Positions 8,132 through 20,747 are shown, numbered from the stretch's first letter. The stretch is DNA of 64,000 nucleotides from Myroides sp. N17-2 (GCF_002286775.1 NZ_NSGJ01000001.1:124001-188000), one strand, 5' to 3'. The notes: generated from the letters alone by a model not told the origin. Translations and numbers: made by a program.

Positions 8132-11100
8132 TTAGAAATTTAAATCATTTTCTTTAGATGCAAATCCTTCATCATCAGAAGTACTAACAAGAATCTCTTC
8201 GTATTCTCTCATACCAGTACCAGCTGGGATTCTATGACCTACAATAACGTTTTCTTTTAATCCGTTTAAACCATCAACTTTACCTGCAACAGCTGCTTCG
8301 TTTAACACTTTCGTAGTTTCCTGGAAAGATGCTGCAGAGATGAATGATTTAGTTTGTAACGATGCACGAGTAATACCTTGTAACACAGGAGTACCAGTAG
8401 CAGGCATAACATCACGACTAACTACTAAGTTTTTATCCTCACGTTTAAGTAAAGAGTTCTCGTCACGTAGTTCACGCATAGTAACAATCTGTCCTTCTTT
8501 CAAATTATCAGATTCACCAGCATCAACTACAACCTTCATTCCATATAATCTATCATTCTCATAGATAAAGTCAGCTGCGTGAGCTAATTGATCTTCTAAG
8601 AATAAAGTATCACCTGGATCTTGGATTCTAACTTTACGCATCATTTGACGGATAACTACCTCAAAGTGTTTATCACTAATCTTAACCCCCTGTAGACGGT
8701 ATACTTCTTGAATCTCATTAACTAAATACTGTTGAACAGCAGATGGTCCTTGGATTCTTAAAATATCGTCAGGAGTAATAGCTCCATCAGAAAGTGGTAA
8801 ACCAGCTTTCACGTAGTCATTCTCTTGAACTAAGATTTGGTTAGAAAGCTTAACTAAATACTTTCTAATATCTCCCGTTTTAGATTCAACTACAATCTCT
8901 CTGTTACCTCTCTTAATCTTACCGAACGAAACAACACCATCAATTTCAGAAACTACAGCTGGGTTCGAAGGATTACGAGCTTCTAATAACTCAGTAATTC
9001 TAGGAAGACCTCCTGTAATATCCCCTGCTTTAGATGTATGACGAGGAATCTTAACTAAAACTTTACCAGCTTTAATTTTATCTCCATCATTAACCATTAA
9101 GTGAGAACCTACTGGCAAGTTGTATGAACGAATTAACTCACCATCTTTACCATAAATTAATAAAGTAGGAATTAACTTTTTATTTCTTGATTCAGTAATA
9201 ACTTTTTCTTGGAATCCTGTTTGCTCATCGATTTCAACCATGAACGTTTGTCCTTGTTCGATATCTTCATAAGCAACTTTACCAGTAAACTCAGAAACAA
9301 TTACACCATTATATGGATCCCATTTGAATAATATTTTACCCTCTTCAACTACATCACCGTCATTAGCAAAAATAGTAGATCCGTAAGGAATATTATTTGT
9401 TGTTAATAGAATTCCTGTGTTAGCATCATATAATTTAGCTTCTGTAGAACGAGAGATAACAATATCAATTGCTTTTCCTTCATTATCTTCACCTTTTACA
9501 GTTTTTAAGTCTTCTATTTCTAAACGACCTGCAAATTTAGAACTTACACTAGATGTTTCAGAGATGTTACCTGCAGTACCCCCTACGTGGAACGTTCTCA
9601 ATGTTAACTGTGTACCAGGCTCCCCAATAGATTGAGCAGCAATAACACCAACAGCTTCACCTTTTTGAACCATTCTAGCAGTAGCTAAGTTACGTCCGTA
9701 ACATTTAGCACAGATACCAACTTTAGCCTCACAAGTTAATGGAGAACGCACTTCAATAGATTCTATTGGAGAAGCGTTAATAGCTCTAGCAATTGCCTCA
9801 GTAACTTCTTCACCTGCACCAACTAATACTTCAGAATTTAAAGGATTAACTACATCATTAAGAGCAACACGTCCTAAAACTCTTTCTCCTAGTGATTCGA
9901 TAACTTCCTCATTCTTTTTAAGTGGCTTAACATCGATACCTCTTAATGTACCACAGTCAACTGAATTAACAATTACATCCTGTGCAACATCGTGTAGACG
10001 ACGAGTTAAGTAACCAGCATCGGCTGTTTTTAATGCTGTATCGGCAAGACCTTTACGAGCACCGTGAGTAGAAATGAAATACTCTAAAATCGAAAGACCT
10101 TCTTTAAAGTTAGAAAGAATTGGATTCTCAATAATCTCACCACCACCTGCAGTTGATTTTTTAGGCTTAGCCATCAAACCACGCATACCTGTTAACTGAC
10201 GAATTTGCTCCTTAGAACCACGGGCTCCAGAATCAAGCATCATATATACTGAGTTGAATCCTTGTTTATCCTCACGGATATTCTTCATCGCTAACTCAGT
10301 CAACATAGCATTAGTAGATGTCCAAACATCAATTACCTGGTTGTAACGTTCGTTGTTTGTGATAAGTCCCATGTTATAGTTCATAGTAATATGATCTACT
10401 TGTTGGTTAGCATCATCAATCAACTCTTGTTTACGCTCAGGAATCATAATATCACCTAAACTGAAAGATAATCCTCCGCGGAACGCGTATCCATATCCCA
10501 TGTTTTTGATATCATCTAAGAAAGCAGCTGTAGTAGGTACATCAGTAATACTTAAAATACGACCGATGATATCTCTTAAAGACTTCTTAGTTAATACCTC
10601 ATTTATATATCCAGCTACTTCAGGTACTACTTCATTAAATAAAATTCTACCTGCAGAAGTTTCAATAATTTGATATACTAATTCACCTTCAGCATTATAA
10701 TCTTTAGCTCTAACTCTAACGTTAGCGTTAAGATCTAATTTACCTTCATTAATTGCAATATGTACTTCCTCTACAGAATAGAAAGTCAATCCTTCACCTT
10801 TAATGATTTCTTCTGGAGTAGATTTACGTGACTTAGTCATGTAATATAAACCAAGAACCATATCCTGAGATGGTACCGTAATAGGAGCACCATTAGCAGG
10901 GTTCAAGATGTTGTGAGAAGCCAACATTAATAGTTGAGACTCTAAGATTGCCTCTGGTCCAAGAGGTAAGTGAACTGCCATCTGGTCACCATCGAAATCG
11001 GCGTTGAAAGCCGTACACACTAATGGGTGTAATTGAATCGCTTTACCCTCGATTAACTTAGGTTGGAACGCTTGAATACCCAATCTGTGTAACGTAGGAG

Positions 11101-12427
11101 CACGGTTTAATAAAACTGGGTGTCCTTTAATTACGTTTTCTAAAATATCCCAAACAACTGGTTCTTTTTTATCTATAATTTTCTTAGCAGACTTAACTGT
11201 CTTAACGATACCTCTTTCGATTAACTTACGTATAACGAACGGTTTGTAAAGCTCAGCTGCCATATCTTTTGGCAATCCACATTCGAATAATTTTAATTCT
11301 GGTCCAACAACAATTACTGAACGAGCTGAATAGTCAACACGTTTACCAAGTAAGTTTTGACGGAAACGACCTTGTTTACCTTTTAATGAATCAGAAAGTG
11401 ATTTTAATGGACGGTTAGATTCAGTCTTAACAGCAGAAGATTTTCTAGTGTTATCGAATAGTGAATCTACAGCTTCTTGAAGCATACGTTTCTCATTACG
11501 TAAGATTACTTCAGGAGCTTTGATCTCCATTAAACGTTTTAAACGGTTGTTTCTGATGATCACACGACGGTATAAGTCATTTAAATCAGATGTAGCGAAA
11601 CGACCTCCATCTAGTGGAACTAATGGACGTAATTCTGGTGGAATAACTGGAATAACTTTCAATATCATCCACTCAGGTCTATTCTCACGATTCAAATTAG
11701 AATCACGGAAAGACTCAACTACTTGAAGACGTTTTAACGCCTCAGTTTTTCTTTGTTTAGATGTTTCATTATTAGCTGCGTGACGTAAAGTATACGACAA
11801 TTGATCTAAATCAGTTGTAGCTAATAAGTCCATAATACACTCCGCACCCATCTTAGCGATGAATTTATTTGGATCTGTATCATCTAAATATTGGTTTTCC
11901 ATTGGAAGAGTATCACAGATATTCAAGTACTCTTCTTCAGTTAAGAAATCTAATCTATTGATTGATTCACCATCAACATTCTTAGCAATACCAGCTTGGA
12001 TTACTACATAACGTTCATAGTATATGATCATATCTAACTTCTTAGAAGGAAGTCCTAGGATATAACCTATTTTGTTTGGTAAAGAACGGAAATACCAGAT
12101 ATGAGCGATTGGCACAACTAAATTGATGTGACCTACTCTATCTCTACGTACTTTCTTCTCAGTAACTTCAACACCACAACGGTCGCAAACGATACCTTTA
12201 TAACGGATTCTCTTATACTTACCACAAGCACATTCGTAATCTTTTACAGGTCCGAAAATACGCTCACAGAAAAGACCATCACGTTCTGGTTTATGAGTAC
12301 GATAGTTGATTGTTTCTGGTTTTAAAACTTCCCCTCTACTTTCTGCAAGAATAGATTCAGGTGAAGCTAAACCGATTGAGATTTTATTAAACCTTTTTAC
12401 GGTACTTTTCTCTTTATTTTTATTCAT
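8132..12427 (-). CDS. rpoC: RNA polymerase subunit beta'
   Basis: 1431 aa catalytic subunit of RNA polymerase. The N-terminal zinc ribbon ([23 protein letters not shown]), the Mg-binding NADFDGDQM loop, the bridge helix and trigger loop region ([21 protein letters not shown]) and the second zinc cluster ([13 protein letters not shown]) are all visible. Length fits Bacteroidetes. It lies 69 bases downstream of rpoB with a stem-loop in the gap, and is followed closely by the DUF3467 gene. Confidence 0.99.
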   Translation of the reverse strand: MNKNKEKSTVKRFNKISIGLASPESILAESRGEVLKPETINYRTHKPERDGLFCERIFGPVKDYECACGKYKRIRYKGIVCDRCGVEVTEKKVRRDRVGHINLVVPIAHIWYFRSLPNKIGYILGLPSKKLDMIIYYERYVVIQAGIAKNVDGESINRLDFLTEEEYLNICDTLPMENQYLDDTDPNKFIAKMGAECIMDLLATTDLDQLSYTLRHAANNETSKQRKTEALKRLQVVESFRDSNLNRENRPEWMILKVIPVIPPELRPLVPLDGGRFATSDLNDLYRRVIIRNNRLKRLMEIKAPEVILRNEKRMLQEAVDSLFDNTRKSSAVKTESNRPLKSLSDSLKGKQGRFRQNLLGKRVDYSARSVIVVGPELKLFECGLPKDMAAELYKPFVIRKLIERGIVKTVKSAKKIIDKKEPVVWDILENVIKGHPVLLNRAPTLHRLGIQAFQPKLIEGKAIQLHPLVCTAFNADFDGDQMAVHLPLGPEAILESQLLMLASHNILNPANGAPITVPSQDMVLGLYYMTKSRKSTPEEIIKGEGLTFYSVEEVHIAINEGKLDLNANVRVRAKDYNAEGELVYQIIETSAGRILFNEVVPEVAGYINEVLTKKSLRDIIGRILSITDVPTTAAFLDDIKNMGYGYAFRGGLSFSLGDIMIPERKQELIDDANQQVDHITMNYNMGLITNNERYNQVIDVWTSTNAMLTELAMKNIREDKQGFNSVYMMLDSGARGSKEQIRQLTGMRGLMAKPKKSTAGGGEIIENPILSNFKEGLSILEYFISTHGARKGLADTALKTADAGYLTRRLHDVAQDVIVNSVDCGTLRGIDVKPLKKNEEVIESLGERVLGRVALNDVVNPLNSEVLVGAGEEVTEAIARAINASPIESIEVRSPLTCEAKVGICAKCYGRNLATARMVQKGEAVGVIAAQSIGEPGTQLTLRTFHVGGTAGNISETSSVSSKFAGRLEIEDLKTVKGEDNEGKAIDIVISRSTEAKLYDANTGILLTTNNIPYGSTIFANDGDVVEEGKILFKWDPYNGVIVSEFTGKVAYEDIEQGQTFMVEIDEQTGFQEKVITESRNKKLIPTLLIYGKDGELIRSYNLPVGSHLMVNDGDKIKAGKVLVKIPRHTSKAGDITGGLPRITELLEARNPSNPAVVSEIDGVVSFGKIKRGNREIVVESKTGDIRKYLVKLSNQILVQENDYVKAGLPLSDGAITPDDILRIQGPSAVQQYLVNEIQEVYRLQGVKISDKHFEVVIRQMMRKVRIQDPGDTLFLEDQLAHAADFIYENDRLYGMKVVVDAGESDNLKEGQIVTMRELRDENSLLKREDKNLVVSRDVMPATGTPVLQGITRASLQTKSFISAASFQETTKVLNEAAVAGKVDGLNGLKENVIVGHRIPAGTGMREYEEILVSTSDDEGFASKENDLNF

Positions 12428-12457
12428 GGTAAACTTACTTGTTAAAGTGTATGATAA

Positions 12458-12485
12458 AGAGTAAGCTGTTTTACCAGCTTACTCT
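12458..12485 (-). other. Stem-loop between rpoB and rpoC
   Basis: AGAGTAAGCTG and CAGCTTACTCT form a perfect 11-bp stem with a six-base loop, about 12 bases after the rpoB stop and 30 bases before rpoC. On the minus strand it is followed by TTTATC rather than a run of T. It could be a weak attenuator, an RNA-stability element or a ribonuclease III processing site. Confidence 0.6.
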
Positions 12486-12496
12486 ATAACCTTAGT

Positions 12497-15400
12497 TTAT
12501 TCTTCTAATCTGATGTCTAGTCCAAGACCTTTCAATTCATGCATTAATACATTGAATGATTCAGGTAATCCTGGTTCTGGCATAGTTTCTCCTTTAACGA
12601 TTGCTTCGTAAGTTTTAGCTCTACCTATAACGTCATCTGATTTTACCGTCAAGATCTCACGTAATGTACTAGATGCTCCATATGCCTCTAATGCCCAAAC
12701 CTCCATCTCTCCGAAACGTTGACCACCGAACTGAGCTTTACCTCCTAATGGTTGTTGCGTGATTAATGAGTATGGTCCTATAGAACGTGCGTGCATCTTA
12801 TCATCTACCATGTGACCAAGTTTCAGCATATAGATAACTCCAACTGTTGCACGTTGGTGGAATCTTTCCCCTGTACCTCCATCATATAAGTAAGTGTGTC
12901 CGAAACGTGGTATACCTGCCTCATCTGTAAGCGCATTGATCTGATCTAATTCAGCACCATCGAAGATTGGAGTCGCATACTTTCTTCCAAGTTTTTGACC
13001 TGCCCATCCTAATACTGTTTCATAAATCTGTCCAATGTTCATACGAGAAGGTACCCCTAATGGGTTCAATACGATATCTACTGGTGTTCCATCCTCTAAG
13101 AAAGGCATATCCTCATCTCTTACGATACGAGCTACAATACCTTTATTACCGTGACGTCCAGCCATCTTATCTCCTACACGTAATTTACGTTTTTTAGCAA
13201 TATAAACTTTCGCTAATTTCAAAATTCCAGAAGGCAACTCATCCCCTACAGTAATCATGAATTTCTCTCTTCTTAGAACTCCTTGAAGATCGTTTAACTT
13301 GATTTTATAGTTGTGGATTAAATCAGTAATCATACCGTTTGTATCCTCATCAGTTGTCCACTGTCCTTTAGTTAAGTGTGCGAAGTCTTCTACAGCAAAT
13401 AACATTTTTTGAGTAAATTTCTTACCTTTTGGTAAAATCTCTTCTCCTAAATCATTCAATACACCTTGAGATGTTTTACCATTCACGATGAAGAATAATT
13501 TTTCAACTAAACGCTCTTTTAACTCATTGAATTTAACTTCAAATCTTGTTTCTAATAAAGCCAATTCGTCTTTATCTTTAGAACGTTTACGTTTATCTTT
13601 CACTGCTCTTGCGAACAATTTCTTATCTAATACAACACCTCTTAATGATGGTGAAGCTTTTAATGAAGCATCTTTAACGTCTCCTGCTTTATCACCAAAG
13701 ATTGCACGTAGTAACTTCTCTTCTGGAGTAGGATCAGACTCTCCTTTAGGAGTGATCTTACCAATAAGAATATCACCAGGCTTAACTTCAGCACCAATGC
13801 GGATCATACCGTTCTCATCTAAATCTTTTGTTGCTTCTTCAGATACGTTAGGGATATCATTAGTTAACTCTTCGTTACCTAATTTAGTATCTCTTACCTC
13901 TAAAGTATAGTCATCAATATGGATAGATGTAAAGATATCTTCACGTACCACTCTTTCACAAATAACGATAGCATCCTCGAAGTTGTAACCTTTCCATGGC
14001 ATAAACGCCACTTTCATATTACGTCCAAGAGCTAACTCTCCTTGTTGAGTAGCATATCCTTCACAAAGTACTTGACCTTTTGTTACTCTATCTCCTCTAC
14101 GAACGATAGGCTTCAAGTTGATACTTGTACTTTGGTTAGTTTTTCTAAACTTAATCAAGTTGTATGATTTCTCATCTGGATCAAAGCTAATTAAACGCTC
14201 TTCATCAGTACGATCATACTTAATGATGATCTTCTGAGCATCAACATACTCAACTGTTCCTTCTCCTTCTGCGTTAATTAAAACACGTGAATCAGAAGCA
14301 ACTTGTCTTTCTAATCCTGTACCTACGATAGGAGATTCAGGACGTAATAATGGAACCGCTTGACGCATCATGTTAGATCCCATCAATGCACGGTTGGCAT
14401 CATCATGCTCTAAGAAAGGAATCAAAGAAGCTGAAATAGATGCAATCTGGTTAGGAGCAACGTCAGTAAAGTGAATATCTTTCGGTTCAACTACTGGGAA
14501 ATCCCCTTCCTCTTTAACAACTATTTTTTGTTCAGTGATGAATCCTTTTTCATCAACAGCAATGTTCGCTTGAGCGATTAACATCCCTTCTTCTTCTTCA
14601 GCACTTAAATAAACTGGTGCATTCACGATATCCACTTGACCATCAACAACTGGACGGTAAGGTGTCTCAATGAATCCCATATTATTTACTTTAGCATAAA
14701 CAGCTAAAGATGAAATCAAACCAATGTTTGGTCCCTCTGGTGTCTCAATAGGACATAAACGTCCGTAGTGAGTATAGTGAACGTCACGTACCTCGAAACC
14801 TGCTCTCTCTCTAGATAAACCTCCAGGTCCTAAAGCTGATAAACGGCGTTTGTGTGTAATCTCTGCTAATGGATTGGTTTGATCCATGAACTGAGATAAC
14901 TGGTTCGTACCAAAGAATGAATTAATTACCGACGATAAAGTCTTAGCGTTAATCAAGTCGATTGGTGTGAACACCTCGTTATCACGTACATTCATACGCT
15001 CACGAATTGTTCTAGCCATACGTGCTAAACCAACACCGAACTGAGCTGATAATTGCTCTCCTACTGTTCTAACACGACGGTTAGATAAGTGGTCAATATC
15101 ATCAATCTCTGCCTTAGAGTTAATTAATTCAATCAAGTATTTAACAATAGTGATAATATCCTCTTTTGTTAAAACTTGTTTGTCAATTGGAGTATCAAGA
15201 TTAAGTTTCTTGTTCATTCTATAACGACCAACTTCACCTAGATTGTAACGTTGATCAGAGAAGAACAATTTATCTATAATACCACGTGCAGTTTCCTCAT
15301 CTGGCGGTTCTGCATTACGCAACTGACGGTAGATGTGCTCTACTGCCTCTTTTTCAGAGTTAGTAGGATCCTTCTGTAACGTATTATGTATGATGGCATA

Positions 15401-16309
15401 ATCTGCCTGATTATTATCTTCTTTATGTAAAAGGATAGTTTTAACGTTAGCCTCAATGATTTCTTCGATATTATCTTTATCTAGGACTGTATCACGGTCT
15501 AAGATAATCTCATTTCTCTCAATTGAAACAACTTCTCCTGTATCCTCATCTACGAAATCTTCATGCCAAGTGTTTAATACACGTGCAGCAAGACGTCTTC
15601 CGTTATATTTTTTTAGTCCTGTTTTCGATACTTTAACTTCCTCTGCTAGGTCGAAAATCTCTAGGATATCCTTGTCTCTTTCGAATCCTATAGCACGGAA
15701 TAATGTTGTAACAGGTAACTTTTTCTTTCTATCGATATAAGCATACATTACGCTATTAATATCGGTAGCAAACTCAATCCATGATCCCTTAAAAGGAATT
15801 ACTCTCGCCGAATATAACTTAGTTCCATTTGCATGGAATGACTGTCCAAAGAAAACACCTGGTGAACGGTGTAGTTGTGAAACTACTACACGCTCAGCTC
15901 CATTGATTACGAATGTACCACTTGGCGCCATGTACGGAATTGTCCCTAAATAAACATCTTGAACGATAGTTTCAAAATCCTCATGTTCTGGATCAGTACA
16001 GTACAATTTCAAACGCGCTTTAAGCGGAACACTATATGTTAGTCCTCTATCAATACATTCTTCGATTGAATAACGAGGAGGATCAACAAAATAATCAAGG
16101 AACTCCAACACGAACTGGTTTCTTGTATCAGTAATCGGGAAGTTCTCCATGAAGGTATTGTATAAACCTTCCTTACCTCTCTCTTCTGATTTCGTTTCTA
16201 ATTGAAAGAAATCTTTAAAAGACTTAACCTGGATATCTAGAAAATCTGGATAAGCAGGTATATTCTTTGTAGAGGCAAAATTTAATCTTTCAGTCTGATT
16301 TGTAATCAT
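12497..16309 (-). CDS. rpoB: RNA polymerase subunit beta
   Basis: About 1270 aa. A TTG in frame at 16312 precedes the ATG at 16309; the ATG ([13 protein letters not shown]) is preferred. The rifampicin region reads [31 protein letters not shown] with no obvious resistance substitution. Catalytic and beta'-contact segments ([31 protein letters not shown]) are present. It follows rplL with a 120-base gap holding a long hairpin, and precedes rpoC. Confidence 0.99.
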   Translation of the reverse strand: MITNQTERLNFASTKNIPAYPDFLDIQVKSFKDFFQLETKSEERGKEGLYNTFMENFPITDTRNQFVLEFLDYFVDPPRYSIEECIDRGLTYSVPLKARLKLYCTDPEHEDFETIVQDVYLGTIPYMAPSGTFVINGAERVVVSQLHRSPGVFFGQSFHANGTKLYSARVIPFKGSWIEFATDINSVMYAYIDRKKKLPVTTLFRAIGFERDKDILEIFDLAEEVKVSKTGLKKYNGRRLAARVLNTWHEDFVDEDTGEVVSIERNEIILDRDTVLDKDNIEEIIEANVKTILLHKEDNNQADYAIIHNTLQKDPTNSEKEAVEHIYRQLRNAEPPDEETARGIIDKLFFSDQRYNLGEVGRYRMNKKLNLDTPIDKQVLTKEDIITIVKYLIELINSKAEIDDIDHLSNRRVRTVGEQLSAQFGVGLARMARTIRERMNVRDNEVFTPIDLINAKTLSSVINSFFGTNQLSQFMDQTNPLAEITHKRRLSALGPGGLSRERAGFEVRDVHYTHYGRLCPIETPEGPNIGLISSLAVYAKVNNMGFIETPYRPVVDGQVDIVNAPVYLSAEEEEGMLIAQANIAVDEKGFITEQKIVVKEEGDFPVVEPKDIHFTDVAPNQIASISASLIPFLEHDDANRALMGSNMMRQAVPLLRPESPIVGTGLERQVASDSRVLINAEGEGTVEYVDAQKIIIKYDRTDEERLISFDPDEKSYNLIKFRKTNQSTSINLKPIVRRGDRVTKGQVLCEGYATQQGELALGRNMKVAFMPWKGYNFEDAIVICERVVREDIFTSIHIDDYTLEVRDTKLGNEELTNDIPNVSEEATKDLDENGMIRIGAEVKPGDILIGKITPKGESDPTPEEKLLRAIFGDKAGDVKDASLKASPSLRGVVLDKKLFARAVKDKRKRSKDKDELALLETRFEVKFNELKERLVEKLFFIVNGKTSQGVLNDLGEEILPKGKKFTQKMLFAVEDFAHLTKGQWTTDEDTNGMITDLIHNYKIKLNDLQGVLRREKFMITVGDELPSGILKLAKVYIAKKRKLRVGDKMAGRHGNKGIVARIVRDEDMPFLEDGTPVDIVLNPLGVPSRMNIGQIYETVLGWAGQKLGRKYATPIFDGAELDQINALTDEAGIPRFGHTYLYDGGTGERFHQRATVGVIYMLKLGHMVDDKMHARSIGPYSLITQQPLGGKAQFGGQRFGEMEVWALEAYGASSTLREILTVKSDDVIGRAKTYEAIVKGETMPEPGLPESFNVLMHELKGLGLDIRLEE

Positions 16310-16377
16310 CAATGGACAAAAAATTTTGATTAGAATTTGAATTGTATTTTACTTATAAATCTCTTTATACGCAAAAT

Positions 16378-16413
16378 GGTTTAGGCCTTTGGGAAGCTCC
16401 CAAGACCTAAACC
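16378..16413 (-). other. Long hairpin between rplL and rpoB
   Basis: GGTTTAGG and CCTAAACC (8 bp) enclose a second stem, TTGGGA with TCCCAA and an AGC loop. On the minus strand it is followed by ATTTTGCG, a poor T-run. In E. coli the rplL-rpoB gap carries an attenuator and a ribonuclease III site, and this hairpin is in the equivalent place. Partial termination here would lower RNA polymerase relative to L7/L12. Confidence 0.65.
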
Positions 16414-16435
16414 TAAAATATTTTTTAGAAAAAAA

Positions 16436-16801
16436 CTATTTAAGCTCTACTACAGCTCCAGCTTCTTCTAATGATTTTTTAAGACCTTCAGCCTCATCTT
16501 TAGAAACTCCTTCTTTGATGTTAGCTGGTGTAGAATCTACGATATCTTTAGCTTCTTTTAATCCTAAACCTGTTAATTCTTTAACAGCTTTAACTACAGC
16601 TAATTTAGAAGCTCCAGCTTCTTTTAATACAACTGTGAATTCAGTTTGCTCTTCAGCAGCCTCAGCAGCTCCACCTGCAACTACTACAGCAGCAGCAGCT
16701 GGTTCGATTCCGTACTCATCTTTTAATATAGTTGCTAATTCGTTAACTTCTTTAACTGTTAAGTTAACTAATTGTTCTGCGAATTGTTTCAAATCTGCCA
16801 T
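16436..16801 (-). CDS. rplL: Ribosomal protein bL12 (L7/L12)
   Basis: 121 aa. N-terminal dimerisation helices ([19 protein letters not shown]), an Ala-rich hinge (about 34-50), and the C-terminal factor-binding domain with [19 protein letters not shown] sequence (here [16 protein letters not shown]). It forms the ribosomal stalk that recruits translation GTPases. It follows rplJ in the usual order, and the hairpin after it may separate its expression from rpoBC. Confidence 0.98.
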   Translation of the reverse strand: MADLKQFAEQLVNLTVKEVNELATILKDEYGIEPAAAAVVVAGGAAEAAEEQTEFTVVLKEAGASKLAVVKAVKELTGLGLKEAKDIVDSTPANIKEGVSKDEAEGLKKSLEEAGAVVELK

Positions 16802-16884
16802 TTTTCTATCTTTTAATGATTTGTAAAAATATAATTTATTAATGTGCGTTCTAATGAACTTAAAAAACTAGATCTAGTCGTAGA

Positions 16885-17373
16885 CTATTCTTCGTCTTTA
16901 AATTGGTTTTTAAGAGCTGAAATAACTCTTTGAGCTGGTGATTGAAGTAATCCAATGATTTCTCCAATAACTTCTTCTTTAGATTTAAGAGCAACTAATG
17001 CATCTAAATTCTCATCTCCAACATAGATTTCTTCATTGATGTAAGCTCCTTTCAAAGCTGGAATCGTTGATTTCTTTCTAAAATCTTTGATAATTTTAGC
17101 AGGTCCATTTGCAACATCTGCAAATAAGATAGCACTATTTCCTTTTAAAGTAGAAGGTAACTCTTCGTAATTTTTATCTGAAGCTTCCATTGCTTTACTT
17201 AGCAATGTATTTTTAACTACCTCAATTTTAATTCCAGCTTTGTTACAAGCTCTTCTTAAGTTTGAAGTAACTTCAGCATTCAATCCTGATATATCTGCGA
17301 TATAGAAGATATTAGCGTCAGCTAACTTAGCTTTTAAATCTTCTATCGCTACTGCTTTCTGTTCTCTAGTCAT
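16885..17373 (-). CDS. rplJ: Ribosomal protein uL10
   Basis: 162 aa stalk base protein that anchors bL12 dimers. Recognised by the N-terminus MTREQKAVAIEDLKAKLADA, the RRACNKAGIKIEVVKNTLLSKAM block, and a C-terminal bL12-binding helix (PAQRVISALKNQF). Only 23 bases separate it from rplA, so the classical L10 autoregulatory leader has no room here unless it lies within rplA. Confidence 0.98.
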   Translation of the reverse strand: MTREQKAVAIEDLKAKLADANIFYIADISGLNAEVTSNLRRACNKAGIKIEVVKNTLLSKAMEASDKNYEELPSTLKGNSAILFADVANGPAKIIKDFRKKSTIPALKGAYINEEIYVGDENLDALVALKSKEEVIGEIIGLLQSPAQRVISALKNQFKDEE

Positions 17374-17396
17374 ACGAATAATTATTAATTTACCAA

Positions 17397-18086
17397 TTAT
17401 ACTGCTTTAGGATCTAAAGCAATAGCAGGGCTCATAGTACTAGATATATTAATAGACTTGATATACGTACCTTTAGCTGCAGTTGGTTTTAATTTGATTA
17501 ATGTTTGGATTAATTCAGCTGCATTCTCAGTAATTTTATCAGCTTCGAAAGAAACTTTACCGATTGATGCGTGAACAATACCAGTTTTATCAACTTTAAA
17601 ATCGATTTTACCAGCTTTCACTTCTTGAACAGCTTTCGCTACGTCCATAGTAACAGTTCCTGTTTTAGGGTTTGGCATTAAACCTCTTGGTCCTAATATA
17701 CGACCTAAAGGACCTAATTTACCCATAACAGCAGGCATAGTGATGATAACATCAACATCTGTCCAACCGTCTTTGATCTTTTGTAAGTACTCGTCTAATC
17801 CTACATAGTCAGCACCAGCAGCTAAAGCCTCAGCTTCTTTATCTGGAGTAACCAATGCTAACACTCTTACATCTTTACCTGTTCCGTGAGGTAATGTAAC
17901 TACACCACGCACCATTTGATTTGCTTTACGTGGATCTACTCCTAAACGTACTGCGATATCTACTGATTCGTCAAATTTTGCAGAAGCAACTTCTTTAATC
18001 AATGCAGATGCATCTTTCAAAGAATATAATCTATTCTTCTCGATTTTAGCTGCAGCTTCTTTTTGCTTTTTTGTTAATTTTGCCAT
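17397..18086 (-). CDS. rplA: Ribosomal protein uL1
   Basis: 229 aa. Recognised by [48 protein letters not shown] and the end [10 protein letters not shown]. It forms the L1 stalk near the E site and in many bacteria represses its own operon. Next to rplK (18 bases) in the conserved order K-A-J-L. Confidence 0.99.
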   Translation of the reverse strand: MAKLTKKQKEAAAKIEKNRLYSLKDASALIKEVASAKFDESVDIAVRLGVDPRKANQMVRGVVTLPHGTGKDVRVLALVTPDKEAEALAAGADYVGLDEYLQKIKDGWTDVDVIITMPAVMGKLGPLGRILGPRGLMPNPKTGTVTMDVAKAVQEVKAGKIDFKVDKTGIVHASIGKVSFEADKITENAAELIQTLIKLKPTAAKGTYIKSINISSTMSPAIALDPKAV

Positions 18087-18104
18087 TTCTTCTTTCTTTT
18101 ACAA

Positions 18105-18542
18105 TTAAAAAGGAGCAGTTCCAGTTACAGAAATTCCCATAGATCTTGCAGTACCTGCAATCATACTCATAGCTGCTTCAATACTAAATGCATTTAAATC
18201 AGGCATTTTGTCTTCTGCGATAGCACGAACTTGTTCCCAAGTCACGCTAGCTACTTTTTTTCTATTAGGCTCACCAGATCCAGATTTCACTTTTGCAGCC
18301 TCTAATAATTGAACAGCAGCAGGTGGCGTTTTAACAACAAAGTCAAATGATTTGTCTTTGTACACAGTAATTTGTACTGGTAAAATTTTACCGGGTTTAT
18401 CTTGTGTTCTAGCATTAAATTGCTTACAGAACTCCATGATATTAACTCCAGCAGCCCCCAAAGCAGGTCCAACCGGTGGCGAAGGATTCGCTGCACCTCC
18501 CTTAACTTGTAGTTTAACTACTTTACTAATTTCTTTTGCCAT
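18105..18542 (-). CDS. rplK: Ribosomal protein uL11
   Basis: 145 aa. [29 protein letters not shown] is the typical N-terminus, with the C-terminal RNA-binding domain ending in [12 protein letters not shown]. It binds the GTPase-associated region of 23S rRNA. It follows nusG after a 56-base gap that contains a modest stem (CACATCT, 18560-18566, with AGATGTG, 18580-18586). Confidence 0.99.
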   Translation of the reverse strand: MAKEISKVVKLQVKGGAANPSPPVGPALGAAGVNIMEFCKQFNARTQDKPGKILPVQITVYKDKSFDFVVKTPPAAVQLLEAAKVKSGSGEPNRKKVASVTWEQVRAIAEDKMPDLNAFSIEAAMSMIAGTARSMGISVTGTAPF

Positions 18543-18598
18543 TTCTTAAAAAAATTTGGCACATCTCTATTGGAAGCAAAGATGTGATTATTGTAACA

Positions 18599-19150
18599 TT
18601 ATAATTTTTCTACTTGTGTAAAACTTAACTCTAATGGTGTTTTTCTTCCGAAAATCTTAACCATTACTTCAAGTTTACGTTTTTCTTCATTAATGTTTTC
18701 GATTGTTCCATCGAATCCATTGAATGGTCCGTCGATAACTTTAACTGACTCTCCTACTTCATAAGGAATTAATCCTGCCTCAACTTTAACAGCTAATTCA
18801 TCAACTCTACCTAACATTCTGTTTACTTCAGACTCACGTAAAGGAAGTGGATCACCACCTCTTTCACCTCCTAAGAAACCAATAACTCCTGTTATCGATT
18901 TAATAGCATGAGGAACTTCTCCTGTTAAGTTAGCTTCAATCATAACATAACCTGGGAAGTAAACACGTTCTGTAGTTTTCTTCTTGCCATCCTTTACAGT
19001 AACCACTTTTTCAGTAGGTACTAATACTTGTGATAAGTAATCTGATAAACCTAAGCGAGCTATTTCAGTTTCGATATAATTCTTAACCTTATTCTCTTGT
19101 CCACTTACCGCACGAACCACATACCATTTTTTGACGCTTGTATCAGCCAT
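18599..19150 (-). CDS. nusG: Transcription elongation factor NusG
   Basis: 183 aa. The N-terminal NGN domain (KWYVVRAVSGQENKVKNYIE) binds RNA polymerase beta', and the KOW domain (GESVKVIDGPFNGFDGTIENINEEKRKLEV) contacts Rho or ribosomal S10. Located between secE and rplK, as in most bacteria. Confidence 0.98.
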   Translation of the reverse strand: MADTSVKKWYVVRAVSGQENKVKNYIETEIARLGLSDYLSQVLVPTEKVVTVKDGKKKTTERVYFPGYVMIEANLTGEVPHAIKSITGVIGFLGGERGGDPLPLRESEVNRMLGRVDELAVKVEAGLIPYEVGESVKVIDGPFNGFDGTIENINEEKRKLEVMVKIFGRKTPLELSFTQVEKL

Positions 19151-19168
19151 AATATCTTTTTTATTTCT

Positions 19169-19366
19169 CTATGCTGTAGCCCAATTATAAAATACCCCTA
19201 AAACTCTTCCGAACGCAGTGTCTACACCCCACGTTGCCAAAGAAAACAAAATTGCAAAAATAGCAACTATTATAGTGTATCGCTGAACTTCTGACCACGG
19301 AGACCAAGTAACATTACTTTTTAACTCTGTGAAAGCATCTGATATGTAATTAAAAACCTTTGCCAT
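19169..19366 (-). CDS. secE: Preprotein translocase subunit SecE
   Basis: 65 aa, one transmembrane helix (YTIIVAIFAILFSLATWGVDTAF) after a short amphipathic region containing the conserved ELKSNVTWSPWSEVQ. Part of the SecYEG channel. Starts 16 bases after tRNA-Trp with no visible promoter of its own, so it is probably processed from a tRNA-Trp-secE-nusG transcript. Confidence 0.95.
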   Translation of the reverse strand: MAKVFNYISDAFTELKSNVTWSPWSEVQRYTIIVAIFAILFSLATWGVDTAFGRVLGVFYNWATA

Positions 19367-19382
19367 GTTAATATTGTTTTTG

Positions 19383-19453
19383 CACGGGTGGAGGGATTCG
19401 AACCCCCATCAACGGTTTTGGAGACCGCTATTCTACCCTTGAACTACACCCGT
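19383..19453 (-). tRNA. tRNA-Trp (CCA)
   Basis: The acceptor stem ACGGGTG pairs with CACCCGT. The anticodon loop CTCCAAA gives anticodon CCA, and the T arm contains GGTTCGAATCC. 71 bases, discriminator G, no encoded CCA end in the expected place. It lies between tuf and secE, a conserved bacterial arrangement. Confidence 0.96.
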
Positions 19454-19462
19454 TTGTTAATA

Positions 19463-19490
19463 AAAGTCAGTGGCCGAAACCACTGACTTT
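19463..19490 (-). terminator. Terminator after tuf
   Basis: AAAGTCAGTGG and CCACTGACTTT form an 11-bp perfect stem with a 6-base loop, followed on the minus strand by TTATTAA. It lies 24 bases after the tuf stop and 9 bases before tRNA-Trp. The T-run is short, so read-through into tRNA-Trp/secE is plausible. Confidence 0.7.
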
Positions 19491-19514
19491 AGTGATTTAT
19501 TTATCCTAAAATAA

Positions 19515-20702
19515 TTAGTCTAAAATTTCAGTTACCTGACCAGCACCTACTGTTCTACCTCCTTCACGGATAGCAAAACGTAGACCTAATGATAATGCGA
19601 TTGGGCTTAACAACTCAACATTGATAGTTAAGTTATCTCCAGGCATAACCATCTCTACTCCTTCTGGTAATTGGATAGTTCCAGTTACGTCAGTTGTACG
19701 TACGTAGAACTGTGGACGGTAGTTGTTATGGAATGGAGTGTGACGTCCACCTTCTTCTTTTTTCAATACATAAACCTCAGCTTTGAATTTAGCGTGTGGT
19801 TTTACTGAACCTGGTTTACAAATAACCATACCACGACGGATATCAGCTTTGTCAATACCTCTCAATAAAATACCTACGTTATCTCCAGCTTCTCCACGGT
19901 CTAAGATTTTACGGAACATCTCAACTCCTGTTACAGTAGAAGTTAATTTGTCAGCTCCCATACCGATGATTTCAACAGCATCTCCTGTATTAGCAACTCC
20001 AGTTTCGATACGTCCTGTAGCAACAGTTCCACGTCCTGTAATTGTAAATACATCTTCAACTGGCATTAAGAATGGTTTCTCGTTGTCACGTACTGGCTCT
20101 TCGATCCAAGCATCAACTTCATCCATTAATTTCAATAATGCGTCAACCCATTGTGGCTCTCCGTTTAAAGCTCCTAAAGCAGAACCTTGAACTACTGGTC
20201 CATTATCACCGTCATATTGGTAGAAAGATAATAAATCTCTTACTTCCATTTCAACTAGCTCTAATAATTCAGCATCATCAACTAAGTCAACTTTGTTTAA
20301 GAATACAACCATTCTTGGAATACCTACTTGGCGTCCTAAAAGGATGTGCTCACGTGTTTGTGGCATTGGTCCATCAGTAGCAGCAACTACTAAGATAGCA
20401 CCATCCATTTGAGCAGCACCAGTCACCATGTTCTTCACATAATCCGCGTGACCTGGACAGTCAACGTGAGCATAGTGACGATTTTTAGTTTGGTACTCTA
20501 CGTGTGAAGTATTAATAGTAATACCACGTTCTTTCTCTTCTGGAGCATTATCAATTGAATCAAATGAACGAGCCTCAGAATAACCTGCGTCAGCTAATAC
20601 TTTAGTGATAGCAGCAGTAGTAGTCGTTTTACCGTGGTCAACGTGTCCGATAGTACCGATGTTTAAGTGCGGTTTCGAACGGTCAAAAGTTTCCTTTGCC
20701 AT
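19515..20702 (-). CDS. tuf: Elongation factor Tu
   Basis: 395 aa GTPase that delivers aminoacyl-tRNA to the ribosome. P-loop GHVDHGKTT near residue 19, DCPGHADY and NKVDLVD G motifs, then the two beta-barrel domains ending QVTEILD. Preceded by tRNA-Thr (GGT) and a good promoter -7 box, followed by a hairpin and tRNA-Trp. Confidence 0.99.
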   Translation of the reverse strand: MAKETFDRSKPHLNIGTIGHVDHGKTTTTAAITKVLADAGYSEARSFDSIDNAPEEKERGITINTSHVEYQTKNRHYAHVDCPGHADYVKNMVTGAAQMDGAILVVAATDGPMPQTREHILLGRQVGIPRMVVFLNKVDLVDDAELLELVEMEVRDLLSFYQYDGDNGPVVQGSALGALNGEPQWVDALLKLMDEVDAWIEEPVRDNEKPFLMPVEDVFTITGRGTVATGRIETGVANTGDAVEIIGMGADKLTSTVTGVEMFRKILDRGEAGDNVGILLRGIDKADIRRGMVICKPGSVKPHAKFKAEVYVLKKEEGGRHTPFHNNYRPQFYVRTTDVTGTIQLPEGVEMVMPGDNLTINVELLSPIALSLGLRFAIREGGRTVGAGQVTEILD

Positions 20703-20739
20703 GATTTAATAATTTAATCTTAGTTATATAATTAGTGTT

Positions 20740-20747
20740 CAAATATA
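20740..20747 (-). promoter_or_regulatory. tuf promoter, -7 box
   Basis: On the minus strand TATATTTG matches the Bacteroidetes primary-sigma -7 consensus TAnnTTTG, 37 bases before the tuf ATG. No clear -33 TTTG is seen. It lies just after tRNA-Thr (GGT), so tuf can be expressed apart from the tRNAs. Confidence 0.55.

Noticed and set aside
13488..13910. 140-codon plus-strand ORF inside rpoB
   Set aside because: Antisense shadow of the conserved rpoB frame with no start context.
16389..16826. 145-codon plus-strand ORF over rplL
   Set aside because: Antisense to rplL; its Ala/Ser-rich composition reflects the L7/L12 hinge.
19783..20380. Plus-strand ORFs of 135 and 102 codons
   Set aside because: They are antisense to tuf and owe their length to its codon bias.
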